Shown here: positions 19,701-28,017 of the stretch, in pieces | Layout of the letters: each line of letters starts with the position of its first letter | Position numbering within the stretch: the stretch's first letter is position 1 | Origin: AWTP1-13 sp963840075 | GTDB taxonomy: Bacteria; Pseudomonadota; Alphaproteobacteria; Rhizobiales; Hyphomicrobiaceae | Length of the DNA stretch: 64,000 nucleotides | Direction of reading: 5' to 3' | Assembly: GCA_963840075.1 (NCBI GenBank) | Contig: CAWIXS010000017.1 | Coordinates: 324,787-388,786, forward strand | Made by a program: the position numbers and the translations under genes | Notes under the pieces: generated by a model | The model's input: the letters and a program-made list of their open reading frames with translations, nothing else | Databases searched by the model: none | Told to the model about the DNA's origin: nothing

Positions 19701-20516
19701 CGCGGCCATCGCCGCCTCGGTGGCGGCGCGGTACTGCGCGTTCTCCGCGGGCTTGACGCTGAACAGCTTCTGCCAGAAGCCGAAGTCGACGCACAGATAG
19801 GCGAGCACGCACCACGCGAACACGGCGGCCGATGGGAAGATCGCCTTGTGATTGGCGGCGAACACGGCGGTGAGGAACAGCGCCAGCAGCCCGGTGATGC
19901 CGACCATGACGCCGTTGAAGAGCTGCCGGTCGCGGGCTCTCTGCTCGTACTCGATCGGCGTCCAGAGGTAGAGGTCCGCGAGGCGGTCCGACACCAGCTC
20001 CGCGACGAAGGTGACGGTGCTGCCGGGCTCCAAGATGATGCGGAACACGTCGGCGCGATCGCTCGGGATGCGGTCCGGTGCATAGCCCTTCTGGTGGGCG
20101 ATCTTCTCGATGCGGCTCGAGTCCAGCACAGGTATGAATACGCCCGATGCGGCGGGGTTGTAGCGGTCGACCACGAGCCAGCGCTCGATCTGCTTGTCGG
20201 TGGTGTTGCGGAGCGCGAACGCGAACCAGCCCGGCTTGGTGCCCGGGACCGACGCGTCCGCAGTAAAGGTCTGGGTGACGCCGCCCTTCTCGGGCACGCT
20301 CGTGATCGTTACGTTGTCGCCCGGCTCGTGCAGCTGGCCGAGCGAGCGGATGTCGATGCGCTCCTGATCGTTGCCGATCTCGATGGCCTTCACAGCGGCG
20401 CGCGCGGGCGCAAGGCTCACGAGGAGCGCGGCTGCCAGCACCAAGAAGGCGCAAACGCCGTGGAGGAGCCGCCGCATCTGCGCTGCCATGGCATTCTCGC
20501 GGCGGCGCAGATGCAT
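16716..20516 (-). CDS. Membrane GGDEF/EAL protein with degenerate motifs and a Pro-rich tail
   Basis: 1266 residues. Order: signal or anchor helix (about 15-40); a periplasmic region (to about 190); about seven membrane helices (195-420); a PAS-like domain (YRWFELEAASLPNADRR); a GGDEF domain; an EAL domain; and about 280 Pro/Ala-rich residues. The GGDEF signature has become GHDQL, so no cyclase activity is expected. In the EAL domain EAL reads EAQ and DDFGTG reads DEFATG. Other metal and base residues remain (VNVSSRQL, LEISESL, VKVDGAF, AEGVE). It may be a weak phosphodiesterase or a c-di-GMP sensor. TGATG overlap with the upstream acetyltransferase supports the start at 20516. Confidence 0.8.
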   Translation of the reverse strand: MHLRRRENAMAAQMRRLLHGVCAFLVLAAALLVSLAPARAAVKAIEIGNDQERIDIRSLGQLHEPGDNVTITSVPEKGGVTQTFTADASVPGTKPGWFAFALRNTTDKQIERWLVVDRYNPAASGVFIPVLDSSRIEKIAHQKGYAPDRIPSDRADVFRIILEPGSTVTFVAELVSDRLADLYLWTPIEYEQRARDRQLFNGVMVGITGLLALFLTAVFAANHKAIFPSAAVFAWCVLAYLCVDFGFWQKLFSVKPAENAQYRAATEAAMAASLLVFLHVFLRLRGSHGFVRLALSVWIAAQCLLVAVAFLDPRLAATLVRLSSLGIAAAGAGAVLFLALGGQDRALSLVPTWMLLLVWLFGAGATLTGRLAGDFVVYSLVAGLVLIVVLIGFTVTQFAFRSSEPVYGAQPGEQQLRALAVDGAGAAVWEWNARRDEIKVSPVVEATLGLKSGELSAKADSFIAHMHPADRERFKLLLWSIKERAGGELRIDFRMRHVDNSYRWFELEAASLPNADRRNLRCVGLVREATDAKRAQERLLHNAVHDSLTGLPNRELFLDRLASAAKRATLEPLVRPSLLFIDIDRLKSANATADGVVGDSLLLTIARRLARNLGPQDTLARIGHDQLALLLLNQTDPRELAMLAEHVRRSVRSPIAIGGQEVVLTASIGIAIYDGPDENPAELLHEAEIAMYRAKRSGSDRVEIFNPEMRSEPGGRVALEEELRGAIDKKQLRLVYQPVFYLPTETLAGFEAQLRWEHPRLGALNPAHFVPVAEESDLILKLGSYVLTRSAREAQRWQRELPRPDQPLFVSVNVSSRQLFRPDLINEVRHILGRAVMPRGSLRLEISESLVMENPERALSVLEQLVAAGAGLALDEFATGYSSLSYLGQLPFDTVKVDGAFVQGRGQNGSGGAMLRSIVALAKELGRKVIAEGVEADDDVAFLRSIGCEYAQGVYYGELMSERDVLQLLKVVRRADRRLKRSRLFRQRARPEAPAVAVAAAAPPPGVLAPPAPPLHLAAGNGMQPPAMLSQPAPPGQLAPSAQPAAPPQPVALPASAPPPPPAIAPPAVAPAPPVAPRRAWTGPRPLPPPLPWKAGPAEQQGSAARLQLPPTPLHPVTAPAPPPPASVARAPQPPARAPGVANAPRPRSPAPLSPPSPAAGSRPAPQKAALASKVAEAAPPSPPRPPPPPAVAPPPPASPRIAQPSVKLPPAPPRRLGGRPGPDLSKLPPAIRESLAKLAGDQPAEEETAPLPLPPQPPDTTTRER

Positions 20517-21118
20517 CAGGCCCTCGCCGGCTCGGGCCGCGGATCGTCGTGCAGCAGCCCGTAGAGGTCGTGATCCTGCCAGCGCCCGTCGATCTTGAGG
20601 TAGCGGCGTGCCCGGCCCTCCAGCGTGAAACCCGCCTTCTCGAGCACCCGCTTGGATGCGCCGTTGACGGGCAGGCAGGCCGCCTCGAGCCGGTTCAGCT
20701 GCAGCGAGCCGAAGGCGAAGCCGACCGCGGCGTTGACGGCGTCCGTCATGTAGCCGCGTCCGGCGTGCGGCGCGCCCATCCAGTAGCCCACGGAGGCGGC
20801 CTGGGCGACGCCACGCTTGACGTTGGAGATGTTGAGCCCCCCGAGCAGCATCGGGCCGGAGTCGCTGAAGATGAGGTAGGCGTAGCCCTGGTCGTCGCGC
20901 GCCTCGCGCTGAACCTGGCGCAGGCGGCGCCGGAACGAGGAGCGGGTGAGCTCGTCGCGCGCCCACTGCGGCTCCCACGGCGTCAGGTGCTGGCGGCTCA
21001 GCGCGCGCAGCTCCGCCCAGGCCGCATAGTCCTGCATGATCGGAGGGCGCAGGATGACGCGCCGGCCGCGAATTTCCGCATCGGGAACGATGCTGTGCAG
21101 AGGTTTCAGGAAGGCCAT
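20516..21118 (-). CDS. GNAT acetyltransferase, RimJ/RimL type
   Basis: 200 residues. GNAT motifs: GGLNISNVKRGVAQAASVGY (beta4 region), the acetyl-CoA loop VGYWMGAPHAGRGYMTDAV, and NRLEAACLPVNGASKRVLEK then GFTLEGRARRYLKIDGRW, typical of ribosomal-protein or peptide N-acetyltransferases. The start at 21118 (MAFLKPLHSIV) removes an unsupported upstream extension. Its stop overlaps the EAL start as TGATG, and it follows the M16 peptidase by 25 bp, so all are probably cotranscribed from thrC or SURF1. The substrate is unknown. Confidence 0.82.
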   Translation of the reverse strand: MAFLKPLHSIVPDAEIRGRRVILRPPIMQDYAAWAELRALSRQHLTPWEPQWARDELTRSSFRRRLRQVQREARDDQGYAYLIFSDSGPMLLGGLNISNVKRGVAQAASVGYWMGAPHAGRGYMTDAVNAAVGFAFGSLQLNRLEAACLPVNGASKRVLEKAGFTLEGRARRYLKIDGRWQDHDLYGLLHDDPRPEPARA

Positions 21119-21143
21119 CTCGTGATCCGCTCGATCGTCTCCC

Positions 21144-22430
21144 TCAGGACGCTCCGGAGCCCGTCGCCTCGAGCATGCGCTCGGCCATGTGCGCGTAGGT
21201 TGTGCCCCTGCGACCCGCACCCACGACCGCGATGGAGGGCTTCGATGCCGTCAGGAGCCCGGAGGCAAGCGTGCGGACGGCCTCGGGCGTCACGGCCTCG
21301 ATGCGCGCGACGACCTCCTGGGTGTCGATCAGCCGATCGAACAGCAGGAGCTGGCGCGCCATGTACTCGGCGCGCGCGGAGGAGCTTTCGAGCCCCATCA
21401 GCATGCCGGCCTTGATCTGCGCCTTGGCGCGCGCCACCTCCGCGTCGGTGGGCGCCTCGGCCGCGGCGCGTTTCAGCTCGCAGGCCACCACTTCGATCAG
21501 CTTGGCCATCATCTCAGGTCCCGTGGCCGCATGAATCCCGAACAGCCCCGTGTCGGCAAGGGCCCAATAGCTGGAGTAGATCGAGTAACAGAGACCGCGC
21601 CGTTCTCTCACCTCCTGGAACAGGCGGGACGCCATGCCACCGCCGAACAGCGCCGAGAACACCTGCGCCGCATAGTAGCCCTCGTGAGCGTAGGGCGGCC
21701 CCTCGAACGCCAGCACCAGATGGCTTTGCTCGAACGGCTTGGCAGACGCGCGCGTGCCCCCGCCGTAGCGCGCCGGCTCGAATCGCCCCCCCTCGCCGCC
21801 ATTCATGGCACCGAATAGGGCCTCAGCGTGGCGGACGAGCTGGGCGTGCTCGACCTTGCCCGCGGCCGACAGCACCATGCGGTTGGCGGCGTAGTTGGCC
21901 TCGAGGAAGCGGCGCAGGTCGGCGGGCTTGAACCCCCTGACGCTCGATTTGGTGCCGAGGATCGGCCGGCCGATCGCCTGGTCGGGGAAGGCGACCTCCT
22001 GCAACAGCTCGTAGGCGATCTCGTCCGGGCTGTCGCGGGTCGCTGCGATCTCCTGCAGGATCACCTCGCGCTCGCGCTCCAGCTCCTCCTCGGAGTGGCG
22101 CGGGCTCTGCAGGATGTCGGACAGGATGTCGAGGCCGAGCGCGATGTCTCCGGCCAGCACACGCGAGAAGTAGGCCGTGGTCTCCAGGCTGGTGGCGGCG
22201 TTGAGCTCGCCGCCGACCGCCTCGATCTCCTCGGCGATGTCGCGGGCGTTGCGCCGCTCCGTGCCCTTGAAGGCCATGTGCTCGAGCAGGTGGGAGATGC
22301 CCTGCTCCGCGGCGGTCTCGTGGCGCGCGCCGACGCCGACCCAGATGCCCATCGACACCGTCTCCACGTGCGGCACGCGGTAGGAGACGACCCGCAGACC
22401 GTTCGCCAGCCGGGTCTCGTGGATGGTCAT
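21144..22430 (-). CDS. M16 family zinc metallopeptidase
   Basis: 428 residues, like mitochondrial processing peptidase beta and bacterial PqqL-type enzymes. The inverted zinc motif HxxEH is in GISHLLEHMAFKGTERRNAR, with the distal Glu in the helix of EELEREREVILQEIAATRDS. The second half has the usual RRGLCYSIYSSYWALADTG glycine-rich substrate loop. It starts at an ATG that overlaps the thrC stop as ATGA. The thrC-M16-GNAT order is common in alphaproteobacteria, so translational coupling is expected. The physiological substrate is not known. Confidence 0.9.
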   Translation of the reverse strand: MTIHETRLANGLRVVSYRVPHVETVSMGIWVGVGARHETAAEQGISHLLEHMAFKGTERRNARDIAEEIEAVGGELNAATSLETTAYFSRVLAGDIALGLDILSDILQSPRHSEEELEREREVILQEIAATRDSPDEIAYELLQEVAFPDQAIGRPILGTKSSVRGFKPADLRRFLEANYAANRMVLSAAGKVEHAQLVRHAEALFGAMNGGEGGRFEPARYGGGTRASAKPFEQSHLVLAFEGPPYAHEGYYAAQVFSALFGGGMASRLFQEVRERRGLCYSIYSSYWALADTGLFGIHAATGPEMMAKLIEVVACELKRAAAEAPTDAEVARAKAQIKAGMLMGLESSSARAEYMARQLLLFDRLIDTQEVVARIEAVTPEAVRTLASGLLTASKPSIAVVGAGRRGTTYAHMAERMLEATGSGAS

Positions 22431-23842
22431 GCGGCGGCTCCTTTTCCCTCGCCCGCCTGGCGGGCGACGAAGTTCTGGATGGCGGCGAGATCGTTGGGCA
22501 GAACCGTGAAACGCTCGGGCGCGGTCATGAGCGGGGCCAGTCGCGGCGGCAGGGCGGGGCGCCGGCCGGCGATGGCCTCCATGGCGTCGGGGAACTTCGC
22601 GGGATGCGCGGTGGCAAGGACCACGCATGGGGTGCCACCGCGGGCTGCTCCCGTCTTCTCGGCGGCAACCACACCGCAGGCGCTGTGGGGGTCCAGACAA
22701 TAGCCGCTCTCGGCCTCCACGCGGCGGATGCAGGTGGCGACCTCATCCATGCGGGCGCCGGCGGCGGCGAAATCGGCGCGCATGGCGGCGGCCACCTCTC
22801 CCGACAGCTCGAAGCGGCCGGACTGGCGCAGCGCGCCCATCTTGGCGCGCACCCAGGCGGCATCGCGGCCACTTGCCTCGTAGAGCCAGCGCTCGAAGTT
22901 GGAGGCGACCTGGATGTCCATGGACGGCGAGGTGGTGGGGGTGACGCCGCGCACCTCGTAGATGCCGCTGGCGTGGGTGCGGGCGAGGATGTCGTTGTCG
23001 TTGGTGGCGATGACGAGCCGCTCGATGGGCAGGCCCATGCGCCGTGCGGCCCAGCCCGCGAGGATGTCGCCGAAGTTGCCCGTCGGCACCGCGAACGCGA
23101 CGGGGCGGTGCGGCGCGCCCAGCGCCGCGGCGGCGACGAGGTAGTAGGTGATCTGCGCCGCAACCCGCGCCCAGTTGATGGAGTTGACGCCGGCGAGGCG
23201 CACGCGGTCGCGGAAGGCGAGGTCGCCGAACATCGCCTTCACCAGCGCCTGGCAGTCGTCGAAGGTGCCCTCGACCGCAACGGCGTGCACGTTGGGCTCG
23301 CTCGCCGTGGTCATCATGCGGCGCTGGACGTCGGAGACGCGGTTGTGCGGGAAGAGGACGATGGCGTCGATGCGCCCGGCGCCGCGGAACGCCTCGACTG
23401 CAGCACCGCCGGTATCGCCGGAGGTTGCGCCGACCACGGTGACACGCTCCCTGCGGGTGGCGAGCACGCGGTCCATGAGTCGGGCGAGCAGCTGCATCGC
23501 CACATCCTTGAACGCCAGCGTGGGGCCGTGGAACAGCTCCAGCGCCCACAAGTTGCGGTCGAGCTGGACGAGAGGCGTCACCGCGGGATGGCCGAACCGG
23601 GCGTAGGCGTCGCGCGCGAGGGCCAGCACCTCGTGGCGCGGAATGGCGTTGCCGACGAACGGCTCGAGCACCGACGTTGCCACCTCGGCGAACGGCTTGC
23701 CGGCGAATGCCGCGATCTCCTCAGACGCGAAGCGCGGCCAGGTCCTCGGCATATAGAGCCCGCCGTCGCGCGCGAGCCCTGCAAGCAGAGCCTCCTCGAA
23801 GCCCAGCTCGGGCGCTTCGCCTCTGGTGCTCAGATACCGCAC
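22427..23842 (-). CDS. thrC: Threonine synthase
   Basis: 471 residues. PLP enzyme that turns O-phosphohomoserine into threonine. The PLP lysine is in FHGPTLAFKDVAMQLLARL, the phosphate loop in GATSGDTGGAAVEAFRG, and the conserved VPTGNFGDILAGWAARRMGL and NDNDILARTHASGIYEV follow. The N-terminal (V)RYLSTRGEAPELGFEEALL motif fixes the start at a GTG (23842); no ribosome site is obvious, so the exact codon is less sure. The stop overlaps the M16 start. Confidence 0.93.
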   Translation of the reverse strand: MRYLSTRGEAPELGFEEALLAGLARDGGLYMPRTWPRFASEEIAAFAGKPFAEVATSVLEPFVGNAIPRHEVLALARDAYARFGHPAVTPLVQLDRNLWALELFHGPTLAFKDVAMQLLARLMDRVLATRRERVTVVGATSGDTGGAAVEAFRGAGRIDAIVLFPHNRVSDVQRRMMTTASEPNVHAVAVEGTFDDCQALVKAMFGDLAFRDRVRLAGVNSINWARVAAQITYYLVAAAALGAPHRPVAFAVPTGNFGDILAGWAARRMGLPIERLVIATNDNDILARTHASGIYEVRGVTPTTSPSMDIQVASNFERWLYEASGRDAAWVRAKMGALRQSGRFELSGEVAAAMRADFAAAGARMDEVATCIRRVEAESGYCLDPHSACGVVAAEKTGAARGGTPCVVLATAHPAKFPDAMEAIAGRRPALPPRLAPLMTAPERFTVLPNDLAAIQNFVARQAGEGKGAAA

Positions 23843-23955
23843 GGGGGAGGGGACTTTCGGGATCGGGGGTGAAACGGACAGCCGCACCCTAGGGCCCAAG
23901 CGGGGTGCGAACAAGGCGGCCGGTGGCTGGAGCACAATCTCTGGTTGCGGTAGCC

Positions 23956-24789
23956 CTAAGCCCCCCCGGCAGCCCGCCAGCGGCCGATGGTAAAAGCCGA
24001 GTAAACACCGATCAGTGTCAGCGCCAGGCCGTACCAGGTGAGGGCATATTCCAGGTGCCGGTTGGGCAGATCCAGACGCGTCACGCCGCCCTTTGGGAGG
24101 CCGCCTGGGGGCTCCGGCTGGGGATCGGCGGCTATGACCAGGGGCAGCGCCTCGGGCCTCTGCGGGCCTCCTGGAGCCTTCTGCGGGCCATCCTGGAAAG
24201 CGGACGCGGTCATGGCGGCGATATCCGGCCAGTACCACAGGTTTTTCTGAACATCGTTCTCCGGGAAGAACATTCCCTTGCTGGCAGGCAGCCTCACCAG
24301 ACCCTTGACCTCGACCTCCCCGGCAACCTGGCCCTCCCGCCGCGTCTCCGGCGCCTTCTTCGCATCGGGCACGAGGCCGCGGTTGATCCAGACCAGCCGG
24401 CCCGGCTCGATCTCCAGCGGGGTATAGACGTGCCAGCCCAACCCTGCCGGGGTCGGGGCGTAGAGGTACTGCTCCTTGTCGTGGTGGAAACGCCCGGCGA
24501 CGGAGACATGCCGATATTCGAGGTCTCCGTTTCCCTCAGTGACGACCACCTGCTCCTTGCTGCCCGAGGGGCGCTGCTGGCGCAGCCAAGGTGGGAGCCC
24601 TCCTTTCTCGATCAGCGCCACGGGCTCAGCGTGGACGCGCTCTGCGATCTTGGCGAGCAGGTCCTCCTTCCAGCGCTTGCGCTGCATCTGCCAGGTGCCG
24701 AGCCCGATCAGCACCGCAAGGCTGAGGAGCATCGCAAGCGTCGGCCAGAGCAATCGGGCTTGGCGCAGCCTTTCGAGCATGTGCGGCAA
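23956..24789 (-). CDS. SURF1-family cytochrome c oxidase assembly protein
   Basis: 277 residues with a membrane helix at each end (LLWPTLAMLLSLAVLIGLGT and YALTWYGLALTLIGVYSAF). The family signatures GTWQMQRKRWKEDLL and the C-terminal RHLEYALTWYGLA are clear. SURF1 delivers or stabilises heme a during assembly of oxidase subunit I. In most relatives the gene directly follows ctaE and DUF983. Here it is 5.4 kb away, cut off by an inserted transporter block, although all these genes still point the same way. Confidence 0.92.
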   Translation of the reverse strand: MPHMLERLRQARLLWPTLAMLLSLAVLIGLGTWQMQRKRWKEDLLAKIAERVHAEPVALIEKGGLPPWLRQQRPSGSKEQVVVTEGNGDLEYRHVSVAGRFHHDKEQYLYAPTPAGLGWHVYTPLEIEPGRLVWINRGLVPDAKKAPETRREGQVAGEVEVKGLVRLPASKGMFFPENDVQKNLWYWPDIAAMTASAFQDGPQKAPGGPQRPEALPLVIAADPQPEPPGGLPKGGVTRLDLPNRHLEYALTWYGLALTLIGVYSAFTIGRWRAAGGA

Positions 24790-24929
24790 CGACCTCCAAA
24801 CGTTGCACTCATTCTACCATCGCGGAGCGAGACTTGCCCGCCGGCGACACAATGTGCTTGCGTGTTTCCAACGCGGGCCCCGAGCGCACGCGCCGAAGCA
24901 ACGGACGGCAAACGTGGGAGGACGGCACG

Positions 24930-25892
24930 ATGGCAGCCCCGAGGTGCTTTGCAATCATCCTGGCGACGCTTGCGGCTCTCGCCTGGCCCGCCGGTGCGCA
25001 GGCGCAGGACAAGCTCAAGGTGGTGATTGGCCAGATCAACAACTGGGAGAACCAGGTGCCCACGCTCGGGTCGCGGGTGGGCATCTTCAAGAAGCACGGG
25101 CTGGAGCTGGAGACACTCGGCACCCAGGGCGCCGGCGAGACGCTGCAGCCGATCATCTCCGGCAGCGCCGACATCGGCATCGGCGTGGGGACCTCGGGGG
25201 CCATGCGCGCGTTCGTGCAGGGGGCGCCGGTGCGTGCGCTCGCCGCCGGCTTCACCGGCACCAACGACCTCTACTGGTACGTGCGCGCCGATTCACCGGT
25301 GAAGAGTCTCGAGGACCTGACCGAGAGCCACACCATCGCCTTCTCCACCAACGGCTCGACCTCCAACAACATCGTGCTCGGCTTCGTCAAGGTGCTGGGC
25401 GTGAAGGCGCGGCCGACCCCCACCGGCGGCCCGCCGGCGACGCTCACCATGGTGATGTCCAAGCAGGTCGACGTGGGCTGGGGCGCGCCGCCGCTCGGCG
25501 TCCAGGAGGCGCAGGAGGGCAAGATCAGGATCATCGCGCGCGGCAGCGACCTCGTCGACACGCGCAACCAGACCGTGCGCGTCGTCGTCGTCAACGCCAA
25601 CGCGCTGAAGGCCAGGCCCGAGGTGATGGTCCGCTTCATGCGCGCCTACCGCGAGACGCTCGACTGGATGTACACGAGCCCCGATGCGATCAAGCTCTAC
25701 GCGGAGAAGGTGAGGCGCCCCGAGTCCCTGGTCCGGCTCGTCGTCAAGGACTTCTACCCCAAGGAGGCGATCTCGCCCGACCGCGTGGAGGACATCGACA
25801 AGGTGATGGCCGACGGGGTCAGGCTGAAGTTCCTGCAGGCGCCGCTGAGCAAGGCGCAGCTGGCGGAGTTCTTCCAGCTGCAGAAGCCGTAG
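24930..25892 (+). CDS. ABC transporter substrate-binding protein, NitT/TauT type (orphan)
   Basis: 320 residues with a signal peptide (FAIILATLAALAWPAGAQAQ). The mature protein has the two-lobe pattern of nitrate/sulfonate/taurine binding proteins: VGIFKKHGLELETLGTQGAG, QPIISGSADIGIGVGTSGAM, and a C-terminal helix pair. The ATG at 24930 has a strong GGGAGGA site, so the upstream in-frame ATG is not needed. No permease or ATPase gene is nearby, so it either serves a distant transporter or is a leftover. Divergent from SURF1. It is only loosely similar to the relic at 16.3 kb. Confidence 0.82.
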   Translation: MAAPRCFAIILATLAALAWPAGAQAQDKLKVVIGQINNWENQVPTLGSRVGIFKKHGLELETLGTQGAGETLQPIISGSADIGIGVGTSGAMRAFVQGAPVRALAAGFTGTNDLYWYVRADSPVKSLEDLTESHTIAFSTNGSTSNNIVLGFVKVLGVKARPTPTGGPPATLTMVMSKQVDVGWGAPPLGVQEAQEGKIRIIARGSDLVDTRNQTVRVVVVNANALKARPEVMVRFMRAYRETLDWMYTSPDAIKLYAEKVRRPESLVRLVVKDFYPKEAISPDRVEDIDKVMADGVRLKFLQAPLSKAQLAEFFQLQKP

Positions 25893-25896
25893 ATTG

Positions 25897-25949
25897 GGCC
25901 GGGTGCGCGCGTGAGCCTGCGGCCATAGCGCCGGTGCGGGCACCCGGCC
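25897..25949 (+). terminator. Inverted repeat after the orphan binding protein
   Basis: GGCCGGGTGC (25897-25906) pairs perfectly with GCACCCGGCC (25940-25949). The loop is long (33 nt) and there is no T run, so it may be a weak terminator or an mRNA-stabilising hairpin. Confidence 0.35.
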
Positions 25950-26145
25950 GATGTGACAGCGCCTGTATCGTTGCTGGGCGCATGGAACCCTTGCAGCCGG
26001 CAAGCTCGCAACCCCCGGAGCGCCTCGGCTCGCCAGCCTGTCCCCGCCATTGAATGCGGCTACTTCTTATGCGACGATGGCAGGCACAAGAGAAAAAAGC
26101 CCACTGCAGGCTGCAGGCCCGCAGAGGGCAGGGGAGGAATAGCTT

Positions 26146-27195
26146 GTGAAGCATTTGGCAGTCGGCGCGCTGAGCGCCGTATTGTTGCTAGGGGTGCCCG
26201 CGTCGATGGCGGGCGCGCAAACGGTCGACGGCCCCACGATCGAGTGGCGGCATTCCAACTGGGGCAAACGCCGCGCCAACACGGAAGGAATAGAGAGAGT
26301 CGCCACGATCCTCAAACAACGCACCGGCGGCAAGTTCATCCTCAAGATCGGCTATGGCGAGATGTTCTCCAAGGACAAGGAGAACCTCGATGCGATCAAG
26401 CTTGGCGCTGTCGAGACCGCCGACATGTGCAACTTCTATCATCCCGGCCGAAACCCGGCCTGGATGGTGTTCTCGCTGCCGTTCCTGCCGTTGGAGGATC
26501 TGCGTGCCGCCGCTGCCGCCACCGATGCCACGATGCGCCACCCCGCGCTCATGGCCGACATGGCGAAATGGAACGGCGTGCCCTACTTCTTCCTGCTCCT
26601 GCCGCAGTACGAGTTCATGGGCAAGGGCAAGGCGCCCAAGACGCTCGACGGCTGGAAAGGCTTGCGGGTGCGGGCGCCGGGCGCCGTCGGCGAGGCATTC
26701 AAGATCCTCGGTGCGCACATCTCGACCGTACCCGCGGTTGAGCTCTACACGGCCCTCGATCGGGGCACTGTCGATGCGGCCTCCTTCCCCTTCACCTATG
26801 CCCACGCGGCCTACCAGCTGCACACGATTTCGAGCTGGTACACGGCAAATCTCTCGCCTGGTACCGCCGGTTGCGGCACCATCATGAACAAGGACGCCTA
26901 CGCTAAGCTGCCGCCGCAATATCAAAAGCTCCTGCAGGAAGCCCAGCCCGAGGCCTACAAGGCGATGATCGAGGCCTACGAGGCGGCCGACAAAGTCAAT
27001 CTGCCGATGTTCCAGAAGAAGCTGACCGAGATCCGCTACACGGATGCCGACCTTGCGCGGTTCCGCGAGATCGCGGGCAAGCCGGTGTGGGATAGGTGGC
27101 TTGCCGACAACCAGGCGAAGTTCGACGCCAAAGGCGTGCTCGATACCCTGCTCAAGGAGGTCGAGACGGCAAGAGCCAGGCTCAAGGCGAAATAG
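26146..27195 (+). CDS. dctP: TRAP transporter substrate-binding protein DctP
   Basis: 349 residues from a GTG preceded by GGGGAGGA. Signal peptide (MKHLAVGALSAVLLLGVPAS), then the DctP fold: WRHSNWGKRRANTEGIERVA, TGGKFILKIGYGEMFSKDKE, the ligand-binding arginine region GWKGLRVRAPGAVGEAFKIL and the long hinge helix. Binds an organic acid in the periplasm and hands it to DctQM for Na+-driven uptake. The ligand is unknown; the neighbouring class II aldolase hints at a hydroxy-acid or sugar-acid derivative. First gene of dctPQM. Confidence 0.9.
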   Translation: MKHLAVGALSAVLLLGVPASMAGAQTVDGPTIEWRHSNWGKRRANTEGIERVATILKQRTGGKFILKIGYGEMFSKDKENLDAIKLGAVETADMCNFYHPGRNPAWMVFSLPFLPLEDLRAAAAATDATMRHPALMADMAKWNGVPYFFLLLPQYEFMGKGKAPKTLDGWKGLRVRAPGAVGEAFKILGAHISTVPAVELYTALDRGTVDAASFPFTYAHAAYQLHTISSWYTANLSPGTAGCGTIMNKDAYAKLPPQYQKLLQEAQPEAYKAMIEAYEAADKVNLPMFQKKLTEIRYTDADLARFREIAGKPVWDRWLADNQAKFDAKGVLDTLLKEVETARARLKAK

Positions 27196-27348
27196 CGCCG
27201 CGCAACGCCGCTGCCCGCTGTGTCGGGCGACGGAGCGCCATCGGAGGGCAGTGCCCGCCGTGGCGGCTCCTGCCTCGACTTCCCCCCGTCTCGCTCTCTC
27301 CTTGTGACGGCGAGCACGGCAGGGATCGAGGCTATCCTTGGAGAAAGC

Positions 27349-28017
27349 ATGTCACACGCCGAGGCGAGCGATGCGACGCCGGGCACTGGCGGAGGGGCAC
27401 TTGGCGCCATCGACCGCCTCGCGCACAGGATCGAGAAATTCACAGTGCTGATCTCGGGACTCGGCATCTTCCTGCTGATGCTGATCGGCGTCGTGCACGT
27501 GCTGGGGCGCAAGTTCTTCGATCTCCCGATCTTCGGCTATATCGACATCGTCGAGATCATGATGGCGTTTCTGGTGTTCCTCGGGCTCGCCTACACCGAG
27601 CGACTCGGCGGCCACATCCGCATGGAGTTGTTCGTCAGCTACCTGAGGGGACGCTGGCTCGCGTTGTTCGAGATTGCAGGCGTGGTCCTGGGTCTGGCGA
27701 TCAGCGGCGTGCTGCTTGTCTACAGCTGGGACCATGCCATGCGGGCGCTGTATCTGGGCGACTCCAGCATCGACGCTCAGATTCCGTTGTGGCCGTCGAA
27801 GATCATAGTGCCGGTCTCGCTGGCGATGCTGTTCGCGCGCCTGCTCATCAGTCTATGGGCCTACCTGCGCATTCTTATCGACCCCAACAAGAGGCTCATC
27901 GCCGTGGCCCACACCATCGACGCCGAGGAGCAGGCACTGCGTGAGGCCGCGGCTGCCGGGGCTTTCGACGATGCGACGGCGCAAGCCGGCGGCCGCAGGC
28001 AGGCAGGGAGCAGCTGA
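27349..28017 (+). CDS. dctQ: TRAP transporter small membrane subunit DctQ
   Basis: 222 residues with four membrane helices (FTVLISGLGIFLLMLIGVVH, IDIVEIMMAFLVFLGLAYTE, then two more) and the family loop ERLGGHIRMELFVSYL. The ATG at 27349 has a TTGGAGAAAG ribosome site; the longer open frame upstream is not supported. The C-terminal tail of about 50 residues is longer than usual and alanine-rich. TGATG overlap with dctM. Confidence 0.88.
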   Translation: MSHAEASDATPGTGGGALGAIDRLAHRIEKFTVLISGLGIFLLMLIGVVHVLGRKFFDLPIFGYIDIVEIMMAFLVFLGLAYTERLGGHIRMELFVSYLRGRWLALFEIAGVVLGLAISGVLLVYSWDHAMRALYLGDSSIDAQIPLWPSKIIVPVSLAMLFARLLISLWAYLRILIDPNKRLIAVAHTIDAEEQALREAAAAGAFDDATAQAGGRRQAGSS

